Part shown: positions 54,542 through 62,295 of the stretch, one piece after another | Numbering within the stretch: the stretch's first letter is position 1 | Layout of the letters: each line of letters begins with the position of its first letter | DNA from: Streptomyces noursei ATCC 11455 | GTDB lineage: Bacteria; Actinomycetota; Actinomycetes; Streptomycetales; Streptomycetaceae | Direction: 5' to 3' | DNA: 64,000 nt | Assembly: GCF_001704275.1 (NCBI RefSeq) | Contig: NZ_CP011533.1 | Location: 5,642,001 to 5,706,000 of the forward strand | The notes under the pieces: generated by a model | Databases searched by the model: none | Told to the model about the DNA's origin: nothing | Seen by the model: the letters and a program-made list of their open reading frames with translations, nothing else | Made by a program: the position numbers and the translations under genes

Positions 54542-54849
54542 AGTTCTCAATTGCGATGATCGCGGGATGGGCCGACAAGAACAGCACCGAGTTCAAAGAC
54601 TGGTGCACCGGACAGGGAATGCCGGACCTCAACGTTCCAGGTCTCATTGACTACATGTGCCACATCGTCATGAGCGACCACGCAATAGACCGTGATGACC
54701 TACGCTTGATCCTTCTCTTCGGAGACTTCGCCTCACAAGACCGAGAGGCGTACGCAGAATGGGTCACCACCCAATTCAACGTCCCGCCCCTAATTGCGAA
54801 CATGACTCTCGTGACAACCACGTTCACCGGAGTTGAACTGACCGCCTGA
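54529..54849 (+). CDS. small acidic protein coupled to cas1 (106 aa)
   Basis: GTG at 54529 with GGAGGA five bases upstream, overlapping the end of cas1 by 13 bp. Helical, acidic: EFSIAMIAGWADKNSTEFKD, PGLIDYMCHIVMSDHAIDRD, LRLILLFGDFASQDREAYAEW. It lacks the ferredoxin-like pattern of Cas2 and the length differs. Tight coupling makes it a candidate partner of Cas1, for example an integration cofactor or inhibitor; this is inference. Its stop is 13 bp from the right terminal repeat. Confidence 0.7.
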   Translation: MQGLEFSIAMIAGWADKNSTEFKDWCTGQGMPDLNVPGLIDYMCHIVMSDHAIDRDDLRLILLFGDFASQDREAYAEWVTTQFNVPPLIANMTLVTTTFTGVELTA

Positions 54850-54862
54850 CCCCGCCAGCCCC

Positions 54863-54976
54863 ACGGCCACCCTCCAACGTCACGGAGGGTGGCCGTTCGC
54901 ATGCCCGCCCACCCATGGCTACACAGAGCCACGGATGGTTACATGAAGGACGGGTTCAGCAGGGTCTATCACTACT
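54863..54976 (-). repeat. right terminal inverted repeat, 114 bp
   Basis: Reverse complement of 39131-39244 with one mismatch. The inner end begins with the same 13-bp hairpin (54863-54896), which also stands as a terminator after the cas1 operon; the outer end reads TCTATCACTACT. Confidence 0.97.
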
Positions 54977-54996
54977 CCCCCTCCGCCGGACGGGGG
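54977..54996 (+). repeat. right target-site duplication
   Basis: Second copy of CCCCCTCCGCCGGACGGGGG. This copy lies 49 bp past the stop of the leftward TIGR03089-type gene and can form the same hairpin, so the original target was probably that gene's terminator. Confidence 0.9.
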
Positions 54997-55045
54997 AGCA
55001 GGCGCCCTCCGGGCCCGTCCCGGACGCCTCAGGGCCTCGGCCGTC

Positions 55046-55804
55046 TCAGGAGCGTGGCACGGTGAAGGTGACCTTCTCGGTGGCCTCCCGGGCGGCCAGC
55101 GCGTCCCCGTCCAGCCGGTCCTGATGCCGGCACAGCACCACCGAGCCGCCCGCCGCCAACGGCGCGTACAGCCCCAGCGACAGGCCCCGCCAGGTGTCGT
55201 AGCCGAGCCCCGACAGCACCCGCGGCGCCGGCGGCAGCCCCGCGGCCGCGGCATCCGCCAGCGCCCGCTCGCCGATCCCGGCGCCGGTCAGCTCCTCGCC
55301 GCCGACCGCCAGCGCCGGCGCGCCCGGATCCACCGGGACGAACGGCGCGAACCGGTCGCCCTGGCCCGGCACCTCGACGGCGTAGTCCGCGAAGCCGGCC
55401 GGCGGCTGCGGGAACCGGCCGCCCAACGGGCGCAGCGCCAACGCCACCCGCTCCCCGGAGCAGGCCCGTGCCGCGTCGAGGGAATCCGGGCCGCTGACGA
55501 CGAGATCGGCCGCGGCCGGATCACCGCCCACCTCCGCGACCACGCCCACCGAGGAACAGGCCACCAGCCAGACGGCGGTCTGCCAGTGCGCGGGCAGCAG
55601 CAGCGCGAGCCGGTCGCCGGGCTCGGCGGCCAGGTCGCCCTGGAGGTAGTTGGCGGTCTTCGCCACCCAATTGGCGAAGGTCGCGACGGAGAGTTCCACG
55701 CGCTCGCCGGTGGCGTCGTCGTAGAAGGTCACCAGGGGGCGGCCCGGGTCCGCGGCGAGCGCGGAACCCAGCAGGTCGGCGGGGGTGCGGTCGGTGGCGT
55801 TCAT
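55046..55804 (-). CDS. TIGR03089-family protein (acyl-adenylating N-domain only)
   Basis: 252 residues, matching the actinobacterial TIGR03089 group: a truncated relative of AMP-dependent acyl-CoA synthetases that keeps only the N-terminal subdomain. RPLVTFYDDATGERVELSVA and GDRLALLLPAHWQTAVWLVA are the recognisable strands; the P-loop (TSGTTGxPK) and the C-terminal lid are absent, so it should not adenylate substrates by itself. ATG at 55802-55804. In the uninterrupted genome it would directly precede the LCP 5 gene on the same strand. Role unknown. Confidence 0.8.
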   Translation of the reverse strand: MNATDRTPADLLGSALAADPGRPLVTFYDDATGERVELSVATFANWVAKTANYLQGDLAAEPGDRLALLLPAHWQTAVWLVACSSVGVVAEVGGDPAAADLVVSGPDSLDAARACSGERVALALRPLGGRFPQPPAGFADYAVEVPGQGDRFAPFVPVDPGAPALAVGGEELTGAGIGERALADAAAAGLPPAPRVLSGLGYDTWRGLSLGLYAPLAAGGSVVLCRHQDRLDGDALAAREATEKVTFTVPRS

Positions 55805-55932
55805 CGCGGCCAGAGTACGCGCGCGGGCCACTGACGGTCAGTCGGGTACGGTCCGCGCCGGCCACCGGTTCGGCCGATGCCCCGTCAGACCAGCGTTGGC
55901 GGGCCGCTCCGGGCCGTGTCCAGGATTTCCCT

Positions 55933-57411
55933 ATGCGCCCTTTTCTCGCGACCTGCCTCGGCGCCGCGTGCACGGCCGCCCTCGCCCTGCCCCTCGCCCC
56001 GGTCTCCGCGGCCAGCACCGGCTCCACCGGAGCGTCCGGTGCCAGCACCGGCTCCACCGGAGCGGCTGTCGCCGCGCGCCCTGCTGCCGCGCGCTCTGCT
56101 GCCGCGCGCTCTGCTGCCGCGCGCCCTGCTGCCGCGCGCTCTGCCGTCGCGCGCTCTGCTGCCGCGCGCGGTGCCGCCGGGCCCGGCACGGCGAGCACCC
56201 CCGACCTGCCGGGCGCCACCCAGTCCCTGCCCCTGCCGAGCCTCGCCCCGACCGCCCGGCGCGGCCCCGTCCAGGACACCGCCCCGCCACAGACGCAGGC
56301 CGTCCGCGAACTGGCGCCCCGCACGGTCCGGCCGTTCTCCCTCGTCGGCGTCGTCTGGGACGACGCCGCGGTCCCCCTCCGCGGCCGGGTCCAGATCCGT
56401 ACCCGGGCCCGCGGCAGCGGCCGGTGGTCCGGCTGGCAGGACATCCAGACCGACAGCGACGACGCCCCCGACCTCGGCGCCGGGGAGGGCCGCGGCGGCG
56501 CCGCACGCGGCAGCACGGCGCCCCTGTGGGTCGGCGCCAGCGACGCCGTCCAACTGCGCCTCACCCCCGCCGACCCGCACCGCGCCCCCAGCGTGCTCCC
56601 GCACGGCCTCCGCCTGGAACTCGTCGACCCCGGCCCGGAGACCCCCGCCGTGCGCGGCGGCGGCCCGCCCGGCACCCCCGAGGCCGCCAGCTCCGCCGCC
56701 AACGCGCCCCTCGCGCCGGCCGGCGCCACCGAGATCCCCGCCGCCGACCAGGCCGCGACCCAGGCCGACGTCACCGTCGCCGGCGGCCCCGCCGGCGGCC
56801 CGGTGCACATCGGTGCCCGCCCGCGCATCGTCACCCGGGCCGGCTGGGGCGCCGACGAGAGGCTCCGCGAGAACCGCTTCGTCTACACCCACGCCGTCCG
56901 CGCCGTCTTCGTCCACCACAGCGCCACCGGCAACAACTACACCTGCGCACAGGCCCCTTCGGTGATCCGCGGCTTGTACCGCTACCACGTCAGAAGCAGC
57001 CACTGGCGGGACATCGGCTACAACTTCCTGATCGACAAGTGCGGCACCATCTACGAGGGCCGCGCCGGCGGCGTCGCCAAATCCGTACTCGGCGCCCACA
57101 CCCTCGGCTTCAACAACGACAGCACCGGCATCGCCCTGCTCGGCTCCTTCGGCAAGACCGCGCCGTCGCGCCCCGCCGTCCAGGCACTGGGCCGCCTCGC
57201 GGCCTGGAAGCTCGGCCTCTCCGGCACCGATCCGCGCGCCCGGACCCCGATGATCTCCACCGGCGGCAACCTCTACCGGAAGGGCCTGACCGTCCGACAA
57301 CACGTCATCTCCGGCCACCGCGACGGCTTCAAGACGGAATGCCCGGGCGCCCTCCTGTACGCCGACCTGCCCGCGGTGCGGCAGGCGGCGGCCCGCCTCC
57401 AGGGCCGTTGA
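55933..57411 (+). CDS. secreted PGRP/amidase-2 domain protein
   Basis: 492 residues. A signal peptide (MRPFLATCLGAACTAALALP, cleaved near SAA) is followed by an Ala/Ser/Arg repeat region (about 25-85) encoded by 15-bp tandem repeats. A beta domain of about 170 residues comes next, then a peptidoglycan-recognition amidase domain (about 295-490). Zinc ligands fit VHHSAT, the His in ISGHRDGFKTECPG and the conserved Cys, and YNFLIDKCGTIYEGR is typical. It would cut the N-acetylmuramoyl-L-alanine bond in the wall. The ATG at 55933 is the only start with a signal peptide. Confidence 0.9.
   Translation: MRPFLATCLGAACTAALALPLAPVSAASTGSTGASGASTGSTGAAVAARPAAARSAAARSAAARPAAARSAVARSAAARGAAGPGTASTPDLPGATQSLPLPSLAPTARRGPVQDTAPPQTQAVRELAPRTVRPFSLVGVVWDDAAVPLRGRVQIRTRARGSGRWSGWQDIQTDSDDAPDLGAGEGRGGAARGSTAPLWVGASDAVQLRLTPADPHRAPSVLPHGLRLELVDPGPETPAVRGGGPPGTPEAASSAANAPLAPAGATEIPAADQAATQADVTVAGGPAGGPVHIGARPRIVTRAGWGADERLRENRFVYTHAVRAVFVHHSATGNNYTCAQAPSVIRGLYRYHVRSSHWRDIGYNFLIDKCGTIYEGRAGGVAKSVLGAHTLGFNNDSTGIALLGSFGKTAPSRPAVQALGRLAAWKLGLSGTDPRARTPMISTGGNLYRKGLTVRQHVISGHRDGFKTECPGALLYADLPAVRQAAARLQGR
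56071..56175 (+). repeat. seven 15-bp coding repeats in PGRP gene
   Basis: Units close to gccgcgcgctctgct, each encoding AARSA-type pentads, repeated about seven times without breaking the frame. Length can vary by slippage without frameshift, so it would change linker length between signal peptide and body. Confidence 0.75.
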
Positions 57412-57740
57412 GCCGATCCCCGCGGGCCGCCGTGAAACATCTCACCCCACCGTTGCGCGGCAGACGCTCCGGACACTAAGCCGATCCCTAGTTCCGTACG
57501 TCCTACAGTCCGCGATACCACCCGCCACCCCGCCACCAAGACCCACCCCGTCCCGTTTCGTCCCGGCGTCCCACCGAAGGAGACCGACGCACCATCTGCC
57601 TACACTGGTCCGCCGACCGGCCGACCCCAGCAGGAAGCAGACAAGACCCGTGAGCGTCGCACGTGCAGCCGCCGGGCCGCAGTCGACGACGATGCCGCAC
57701 CGCTGTGCTGCGGGGCGGAGAAGCGAACACAGAGGACACA
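57412..57740. other. 329-bp gap between PGRP gene and nucleotidyltransferase
   Basis: No gene supported. It should hold the promoter of the downstream enzyme; ctacact (about 57600) resembles a -10 but no good -35 precedes it. The open frame that runs in from 57663 starts without a ribosome site. Confidence 0.4.
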
Positions 57741-58823
57741 GTGACTGAAGCGATCCTCCTGGTCGGCGGCAAGGGCACCCGACTGCGCCCGCTGACGGTG
57801 CACACGCCCAAGCCCATGGTCCCGGCCGCCGGCGTGCCCTTCCTGACCCATCAGCTGGCCCGCGCCCGCGCCGCCGGCGTCGAGCACATCGTCCTGGCCA
57901 CGTCCTACCTCGCCGAGGTCTTCGAGCCGTACTTCGGCGACGGTTCCGCGCTCGGCCTGCACCTGGAATACGTCACCGAGGTCGAGCCGCTGGGCACCGG
58001 CGGCGCCATCCGCAACGTCGCCTCCCGGCTGCACTCGGGCCCCGACGACCCGGTGCTGATCTTCAACGGCGACATCCTCACCGGCCTGGACATCCGCGCC
58101 CTGGTCGACACCCACCGCACCAGCGGCGCCGACGTCTCGCTGCACCTCACCCGGGTCGAGGACCCGCGCGCCTTCGGGCTCGTCCCCACCGACGACACCG
58201 GCCGGGTCACCGCCTTCCTGGAGAAGCCACAGACCCCCGAGGAGATCGTCACCGACCAGATCAACGCCGGCGCCTACGTCTTCAACCGGTCGGTCATCGA
58301 CACCATCCCCGCCGGCCGCCCGGTCTCCGTCGAACGCGAGACCTTCCCCGGCCTGCTCGCCGACGGCGCGCACCTCCAGGGCATGGTCGACTCCACCTAC
58401 TGGCTCGACCTCGGCACCCCGCAGGCGTTCGTCCGCGGCTCCGCCGACCTGGTCCAGGGCCGCGCCCCGTCCCCGGCCGTCCCCGGCCGCCGCGGCGACC
58501 GCCTCGTCCTGGACGGCGCCGAGGTCGCCCCGGACGCCAAGCTCGGCGGCGGCACCGTCGTCGGCCCCGCGGCCCGGGTCGGCGCCGGCGCCCAGGTCGA
58601 CGGCAGCACGGTCCTCGACGGCGCGGTGATCGAACCCGGAGCCGTGGTCCGCGACTCGCTGATCGGCGCCGGCGCCCGGATCGGGGCCCGCACGGTGCTG
58701 GACGGCGCGGTGATCGGCGACGGCGCGGTGGTCGGCGCCGACAACGAACTGCGCGGCGGCATCCGCATCTGGTGCGGCGCCGACATCCCCGCGGGCGCGG
58801 TCCGCTTCTCCTCCGACCAGTAA
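57741..58823 (+). CDS. mannose-1-phosphate guanylyltransferase-type nucleotidyltransferase
   Basis: 360 residues. The N-terminal nucleotidyltransferase domain has the signature ILLVGGKGTRLRPLTVHTPKPMVPA; FNGDILTG and GTPQAF-type strands follow. The C-terminal left-handed beta-helix, with repeats such as DGAVIEPGAVVRDS and DGAVIGDGAVVGAD, is the hexapeptide-repeat part of the GMPP-like group. It makes a nucleotide sugar (GDP-mannose is most likely) for glycan or glycolipid synthesis. GTG at 57741 with AGAGGA upstream; the longer frame was rejected. Confidence 0.9.
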   Translation: MTEAILLVGGKGTRLRPLTVHTPKPMVPAAGVPFLTHQLARARAAGVEHIVLATSYLAEVFEPYFGDGSALGLHLEYVTEVEPLGTGGAIRNVASRLHSGPDDPVLIFNGDILTGLDIRALVDTHRTSGADVSLHLTRVEDPRAFGLVPTDDTGRVTAFLEKPQTPEEIVTDQINAGAYVFNRSVIDTIPAGRPVSVERETFPGLLADGAHLQGMVDSTYWLDLGTPQAFVRGSADLVQGRAPSPAVPGRRGDRLVLDGAEVAPDAKLGGGTVVGPAARVGAGAQVDGSTVLDGAVIEPGAVVRDSLIGAGARIGARTVLDGAVIGDGAVVGADNELRGGIRIWCGADIPAGAVRFSSDQ

Positions 58824-58908
58824 CGGCCGGCGGCCGGGCCCGCGGGACGCTCCCGCAGGTCCGCGGCCGCGCCCCCTCCGGCCCGACCGCATCGCCTAAC
58901 CTGGCCGC

Positions 58909-59814
58909 ATGCCCGCCCGCACCTGGGTTCCGCCCGGCCCCTACGACCTGCACCGCACCCTCGGGGTGCTGCGCCGCGGTCCGGGCGACCCGGCGTTCGC
59001 GGTGCGCGGCGACGAGATCTGGCGGGCCTGCCGCACGCCGGAGGGCCCCGGCACCCTGTGCCTGGCGGCCCGCGCCGCCGAGGGCCACGTCGCGGCGACG
59101 GCCTGGGGCCCGGGCGCCCCGTGGCTGCTGGAGCGGCTGCCGGAGCTGCTGGGGGAGTCCGACGACCCGGCGGCGCTGACCGCCCGGCACCGCGTCGTCC
59201 ACGAGGCGCGCCGCCGCCACCCCGGTGTCCGGCTCGCCCGCACCGGACTCGTCCTGGAGTCGCTGATCCCCTCGATCCTGGAGCAGAAGGTCACCAGCGA
59301 CGAGGCGTACCGCGCCTGGCGGCTGCTGCTCCAACGGCACGGCACGCCCGCGCCCGGCCCCTGGGACCGGCTGCGGGTGATGCCCGAGCCGCGCGGCTGG
59401 GCGCTGATCCCGTCCTGGGAGTGGCACCGCGCCGGCGTCGACGCCAAGCGGTCGTCGACGATCCTGCGCGCGGTGCGGGCGGCGGCCCGGATGGAGGAGG
59501 CCGCCGGGATGGACCTCGGCGACGCCACCCGCCGGCTGACCGCGATCCCGGGCATCGGCCCCTGGACGGCCGCCGAGACCCTCCAGCGTGCCCTGGGCGC
59601 CCCCGACGCGATCACCGTCGGCGATCTGCACCTGCCGAAGATCATCGGCTATGCGCTCACCGGCCGGCGCGGCACGACCGACGAGGAGATGCTCCAGCTC
59701 CTGGCGCCCTACGCGGGACAGCGGCACCGCGCGGCCCGGCTGATCCTGCTCTCCGGCCTGGTCCCGCCGCGCCGCGCCCCGCGCTTCCCGGTGGGCGACA
59801 TCGCCCGGCTGTGA
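58909..59814 (+). CDS. DNA-3-methyladenine glycosylase II-like (AlkA type)
   Basis: 301-residue HhH-GPD base-excision glycosylase. An N-terminal beta domain of about 100 residues is followed by the helical part with SILEQKVTSDEAYRAW. The hairpin-helix-hairpin is LTAIPGIGPWTAAE, and the catalytic Asp is expected in ITVGDLHLPK. It removes alkylated purines from DNA. ATG at 58909. It converges with fbiB; there is no obvious partner gene. Confidence 0.88.
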   Translation: MPARTWVPPGPYDLHRTLGVLRRGPGDPAFAVRGDEIWRACRTPEGPGTLCLAARAAEGHVAATAWGPGAPWLLERLPELLGESDDPAALTARHRVVHEARRRHPGVRLARTGLVLESLIPSILEQKVTSDEAYRAWRLLLQRHGTPAPGPWDRLRVMPEPRGWALIPSWEWHRAGVDAKRSSTILRAVRAAARMEEAAGMDLGDATRRLTAIPGIGPWTAAETLQRALGAPDAITVGDLHLPKIIGYALTGRRGTTDEEMLQLLAPYAGQRHRAARLILLSGLVPPRRAPRFPVGDIARL

Positions 59815-59868
59815 ACCGGGCGGCGCCGCCCACCGTGGGCGCCGGCCGACGATGCGACCGGGGATCCG

Positions 59869-61239
59869 TCAGCGGACGCGGACGAAGTCGTCCACGAGGC
59901 GCGCCGGCCGCTCCCGCGGCGCCGACGCCGGCCGTCCGATGGCCACCGCCCCCATCGGCTCCCACTCCGCGGGCAGTTCCAGCACCTCGCGGACCACGTC
60001 CCGGCAGAACATCGTCGAGGAGATCCACGCCGACCCCAGCCGCTCGCCGGCCAGCGCCACCAGGAAGTTCTCGATGCCCGCGCCGTGCGCGACGACGAAC
60101 ATCTCGCGCTCGGCGGCGGCCCGCCGGGCGTCCGGGTAGGCGTGCGCGCCGTCCAGCACCATGCACGGCACCGCCAGGTACGGCGCGTTGCGCAGCACGT
60201 CGCCGCGCCGCACCCGCTTGGCGATGGCCTCCTCCGACCTGCCGTCCGCCCGCAGGTCGGCCACCCAGGCGTCCCGCATCGCGTCCAGCAGCCGGGTCCG
60301 GGACCGCGCCGACTCCAGCAGGACGAACCGCCACGGCGTGGTGTGGTGCGGCGCCGGCGCGGTCAGCGCCGCGGCCACCGCGCGGCGCACCGCGCCCGGG
60401 TCCACCGGGTCGTCGGTGAACTCCCGGACGGTGCGCCGCAGCGTCACCGCCTCCCGCACGGCCTCGGAGGTGCCCAGCCGGAACATGTCGTCCGCGGCGT
60501 TGCGCACCAGCGCCCGCGCCCCGGGGTCCGCGTCGCCGTCCCCGTTCCCGGGCCCGTCGGCTCCCGCCCGTGCGGACGCAGACGTCACGACGTGCCGCAG
60601 CCCGCGCACCACCGCCACCGGCAGCCCGGTCGCCTTGCCCTTCACCAGGTCGCCCGCGGCGGCGAGTTCGTCCGCGGTGGCCACGACGGTGGCGACCAGC
60701 GGATTGCCGTACGCGTCGGTGCCGCCGCGCAGGTCGTCCAGCACCCGTACCCCGGCCGCCCCGATGGCGACGTCGGTCAGGCCACTGCGCCACGGGCGCC
60801 CGAAGGTGTCGGTGATGACCACGCCGACGTCGACGCCGAGCGTCTCGCGCAGCCCGGCGCGCAGCGCGCGGGCCGAGGCGTCCGGGTCCTCGGGCAGCAA
60901 CAGGATCGTGCCCGAGGGGGTGTTGGAGGCGTCCACGCCGGCCGCGGCCATCACCAGGCCCCGGTGGTCCTGCACGATCCGCAGGGTGCCGCGGCGGGCC
61001 ACCACCCGCACCGTCTCGGTGTCGATGGCCGCCTCGCGGTCGGCCGCCTCGACGATCCGGCCCTCCGCCTTGCTGACGATCTTCGAGGTGACCAACACCA
61101 CATCGCCGTCGGCCAGTTGGGGTGCCCCGTCGGCGGTCGCCGCGGCCGCGATCAGCTTGACGAGGTCGTCGCCGGTCCGCACCTCGGGGATGCCCGGCAG
61201 CGCCCACACCCGGTACCCGGGTGCCTCCGACCCGGTCAT
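59869..61239 (-). CDS. fbiB: coenzyme F420-0:L-glutamate ligase / nitroreductase-fold protein
   Basis: 456 residues. The N-terminal CofE domain (about 1-245) has [48 protein letters not shown] and [10 protein letters not shown]. The C-terminal nitroreductase-like FMN domain (about 262-456) has [28 protein letters not shown] and [17 protein letters not shown]. The two-domain FbiB adds glutamates to F420-0 and, in mycobacteria, also reduces dehydro-F420-0. The ATG at 61237-61239 overlaps the fbiA stop (ATGA), so the pathway pair is co-translated. Confidence 0.95.
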   Translation of the reverse strand: MTGSEAPGYRVWALPGIPEVRTGDDLVKLIAAAATADGAPQLADGDVVLVTSKIVSKAEGRIVEAADREAAIDTETVRVVARRGTLRIVQDHRGLVMAAAGVDASNTPSGTILLLPEDPDASARALRAGLRETLGVDVGVVITDTFGRPWRSGLTDVAIGAAGVRVLDDLRGGTDAYGNPLVATVVATADELAAAGDLVKGKATGLPVAVVRGLRHVVTSASARAGADGPGNGDGDADPGARALVRNAADDMFRLGTSEAVREAVTLRRTVREFTDDPVDPGAVRRAVAAALTAPAPHHTTPWRFVLLESARSRTRLLDAMRDAWVADLRADGRSEEAIAKRVRRGDVLRNAPYLAVPCMVLDGAHAYPDARRAAAEREMFVVAHGAGIENFLVALAGERLGSAWISSTMFCRDVVREVLELPAEWEPMGAVAIGRPASAPRERPARLVDDFVRVR

Positions 61240-62195
61240 GCCCGCACCTCCTCGGCCAGCGCCAGCGCCTCGCGGGCCATCGCCGCGGTCGCGTCCACGT
61301 CCGTCATCATCAGCGGCACCGCCCGGCAGCGGATCCCCGCCGCCTCGACGTCGGCCACCGCGCCCGCGTCCACGTCGTCCACCAGCCAGCCGTCCAGCAG
61401 GCCCGCCCCGTAGTGCCGGGCCACCGCCGCCGCGGTGGACTCCACGCCGACCGCCTCCAGCACCTTGTCGGCCATCCCGCGTACCGGGGCGTCCCCGACG
61501 ATCGGCGAGAGCCCGACCACCGGCGCCGCGGCCTCCGCGACGGCCTCCCGGATGCCCGGCACGGCCAGGATCGTGCCGACGCTGACGACCGGGTTGGACG
61601 GCGGGAAGAGGATCACGTCGGCCGCGGCGAGGGCCTCCAGCACGCCGGGCGCCGGCTTGGCCTGCTCGGCGCCGACCGGTACCACGGCCAGCGCCGGCAC
61701 CGAGGCCCGCAGCCGCACCCAGTACTCCTGGAAGTGCACCGCCTTGCGCTCGCCGCTCTCGTCCTCGACGGCGACGTGCGTCTCGACCCGGTCGTCGGAC
61801 ATCGGCAGCAGCCGCACGCCGGGCTGCCAGCGGTCGCACAGCGCCTCGGTGACGGCGCTCAGGGGATAGCCGGCACCCAGCATCTGGGTCCGGACGATGT
61901 GGGTGGCGAAGTCCCGGTCGCCCAGCCCGAACCACTCCGGCCCGACGCCGTACGCGGCCAGTTCCTCCTTCACCCGGAACGTCTCGTCCGTCCGGCCCCA
62001 GCCCTGGTCCTCGTTGATGCCGCCGCCGAGCGTGTACATCACGGTGTCGAGGTCGGGACACACCTTCAGCCCGAACAGATGGATGTCGTCACCGGTGTTG
62101 CCGATGACGGTGATGTCCGCGTCCGGAGCCGCTGCCTTCAGTCCCCGCAGAAAGCGGGCGCCGCCGATACCGCCGGCCAGAACCACAATGCGCAT
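61236..62195 (-). CDS. fbiA: 2-phospho-L-lactate/phosphoenolpyruvyl transferase of F420 synthesis
   Basis: 319-residue CofD/Fbi[17 protein letters not shown] at the N-terminus binds the guanylylated donor, and [40 protein letters not shown] residues around 33-70 (key parts NTGDD and DLDTVMYTL) bind the Fo acceptor. [14 protein letters not shown] and [17 protein letters not shown] are further signatures. It joins the phospho-acid moiety to Fo to make F420-0 or its dehydro form. ATG at 62193-62195. First gene of the fbiA-fbiB operon. Confidence 0.96.
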   Translation of the reverse strand: MRIVVLAGGIGGARFLRGLKAAAPDADITVIGNTGDDIHLFGLKVCPDLDTVMYTLGGGINEDQGWGRTDETFRVKEELAAYGVGPEWFGLGDRDFATHIVRTQMLGAGYPLSAVTEALCDRWQPGVRLLPMSDDRVETHVAVEDESGERKAVHFQEYWVRLRASVPALAVVPVGAEQAKPAPGVLEALAAADVILFPPSNPVVSVGTILAVPGIREAVAEAAAPVVGLSPIVGDAPVRGMADKVLEAVGVESTAAAVARHYGAGLLDGWLVDDVDAGAVADVEAAGIRCRAVPLMMTDVDATAAMAREALALAEEVRA

Positions 62196-62208
62196 GCCCC
62201 TCAGTCTG

Positions 62209-62295
62209 TCAGCCGCAGGCTGAATCCTTGAGGGGCGGTGGCCGGGCGGACGGGCGGGCTATCAGCCGCAGGCCGATCCCTGGGGGGCGGTGGCC
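62209..62295. repeat. duplicated 3' end of cysteine dioxygenase gene
   Basis: About 34 bp at 62209-62242 repeat 62262-62295 with a few differences. The latter is the coding end of the dioxygenase gene (ATAPQGSACG and stop); the former would encode a very similar end (SACG and stop) just beyond the real stop. It looks like a small local duplication. Confidence 0.6.

Larger units (their letters stand above)
39131..54976. mobile_element. tectivirus-like provirus / casposon carrying Cas1 and PolB
   Basis: A 15,846-bp insertion bounded by 114-bp inverted repeats and a 20-22 bp target duplication, visibly richer in A and T than the flanks. It carries family B DNA polymerase, a candidate terminal protein, major capsid protein, packaging ATPase, lytic transglycosylase, many tiny membrane proteins and a solo Cas1, but no tyrosine or serine recombinase and no transposase. 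PolB, capsid, ATPase and genome size match Tectiviridae; Cas1, PolB, inverted repeats and target duplication match casposons. The near-perfect repeats and intact genes suggest recent insertion and possibly an active virus. The target is a terminator-like hairpin between the TIGR03089-type gene and LCP 5, not a tRNA. Confidence 0.93.

Noticed and set aside
52184..54976. CRISPR array or Cas2 near cas1
   Set aside because: No regularly spaced repeats are visible anywhere in the element and no Cas2-, Cas4- or effector-like gene is present. The only repeats are the terminal ones and the target duplication.
39131..54976. Tailed-phage (HK97-type) prophage
   Set aside because: No large terminase, portal, tail-tube, tape-measure or tail-assembly gene. 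The ATPase is the short HerA type and the genome ends are inverted repeats.
54915..55124. Outward open frame from the right terminal repeat
   Set aside because: Mirror image of the left-repeat frame; it runs antisense into the TIGR03089-type gene and has no ribosome site.
56071..56175. Phase-variable frameshift repeat in the PGRP gene
   Set aside because: Repeat unit is 15 bp, a multiple of three, so slippage changes length but cannot switch the gene off.
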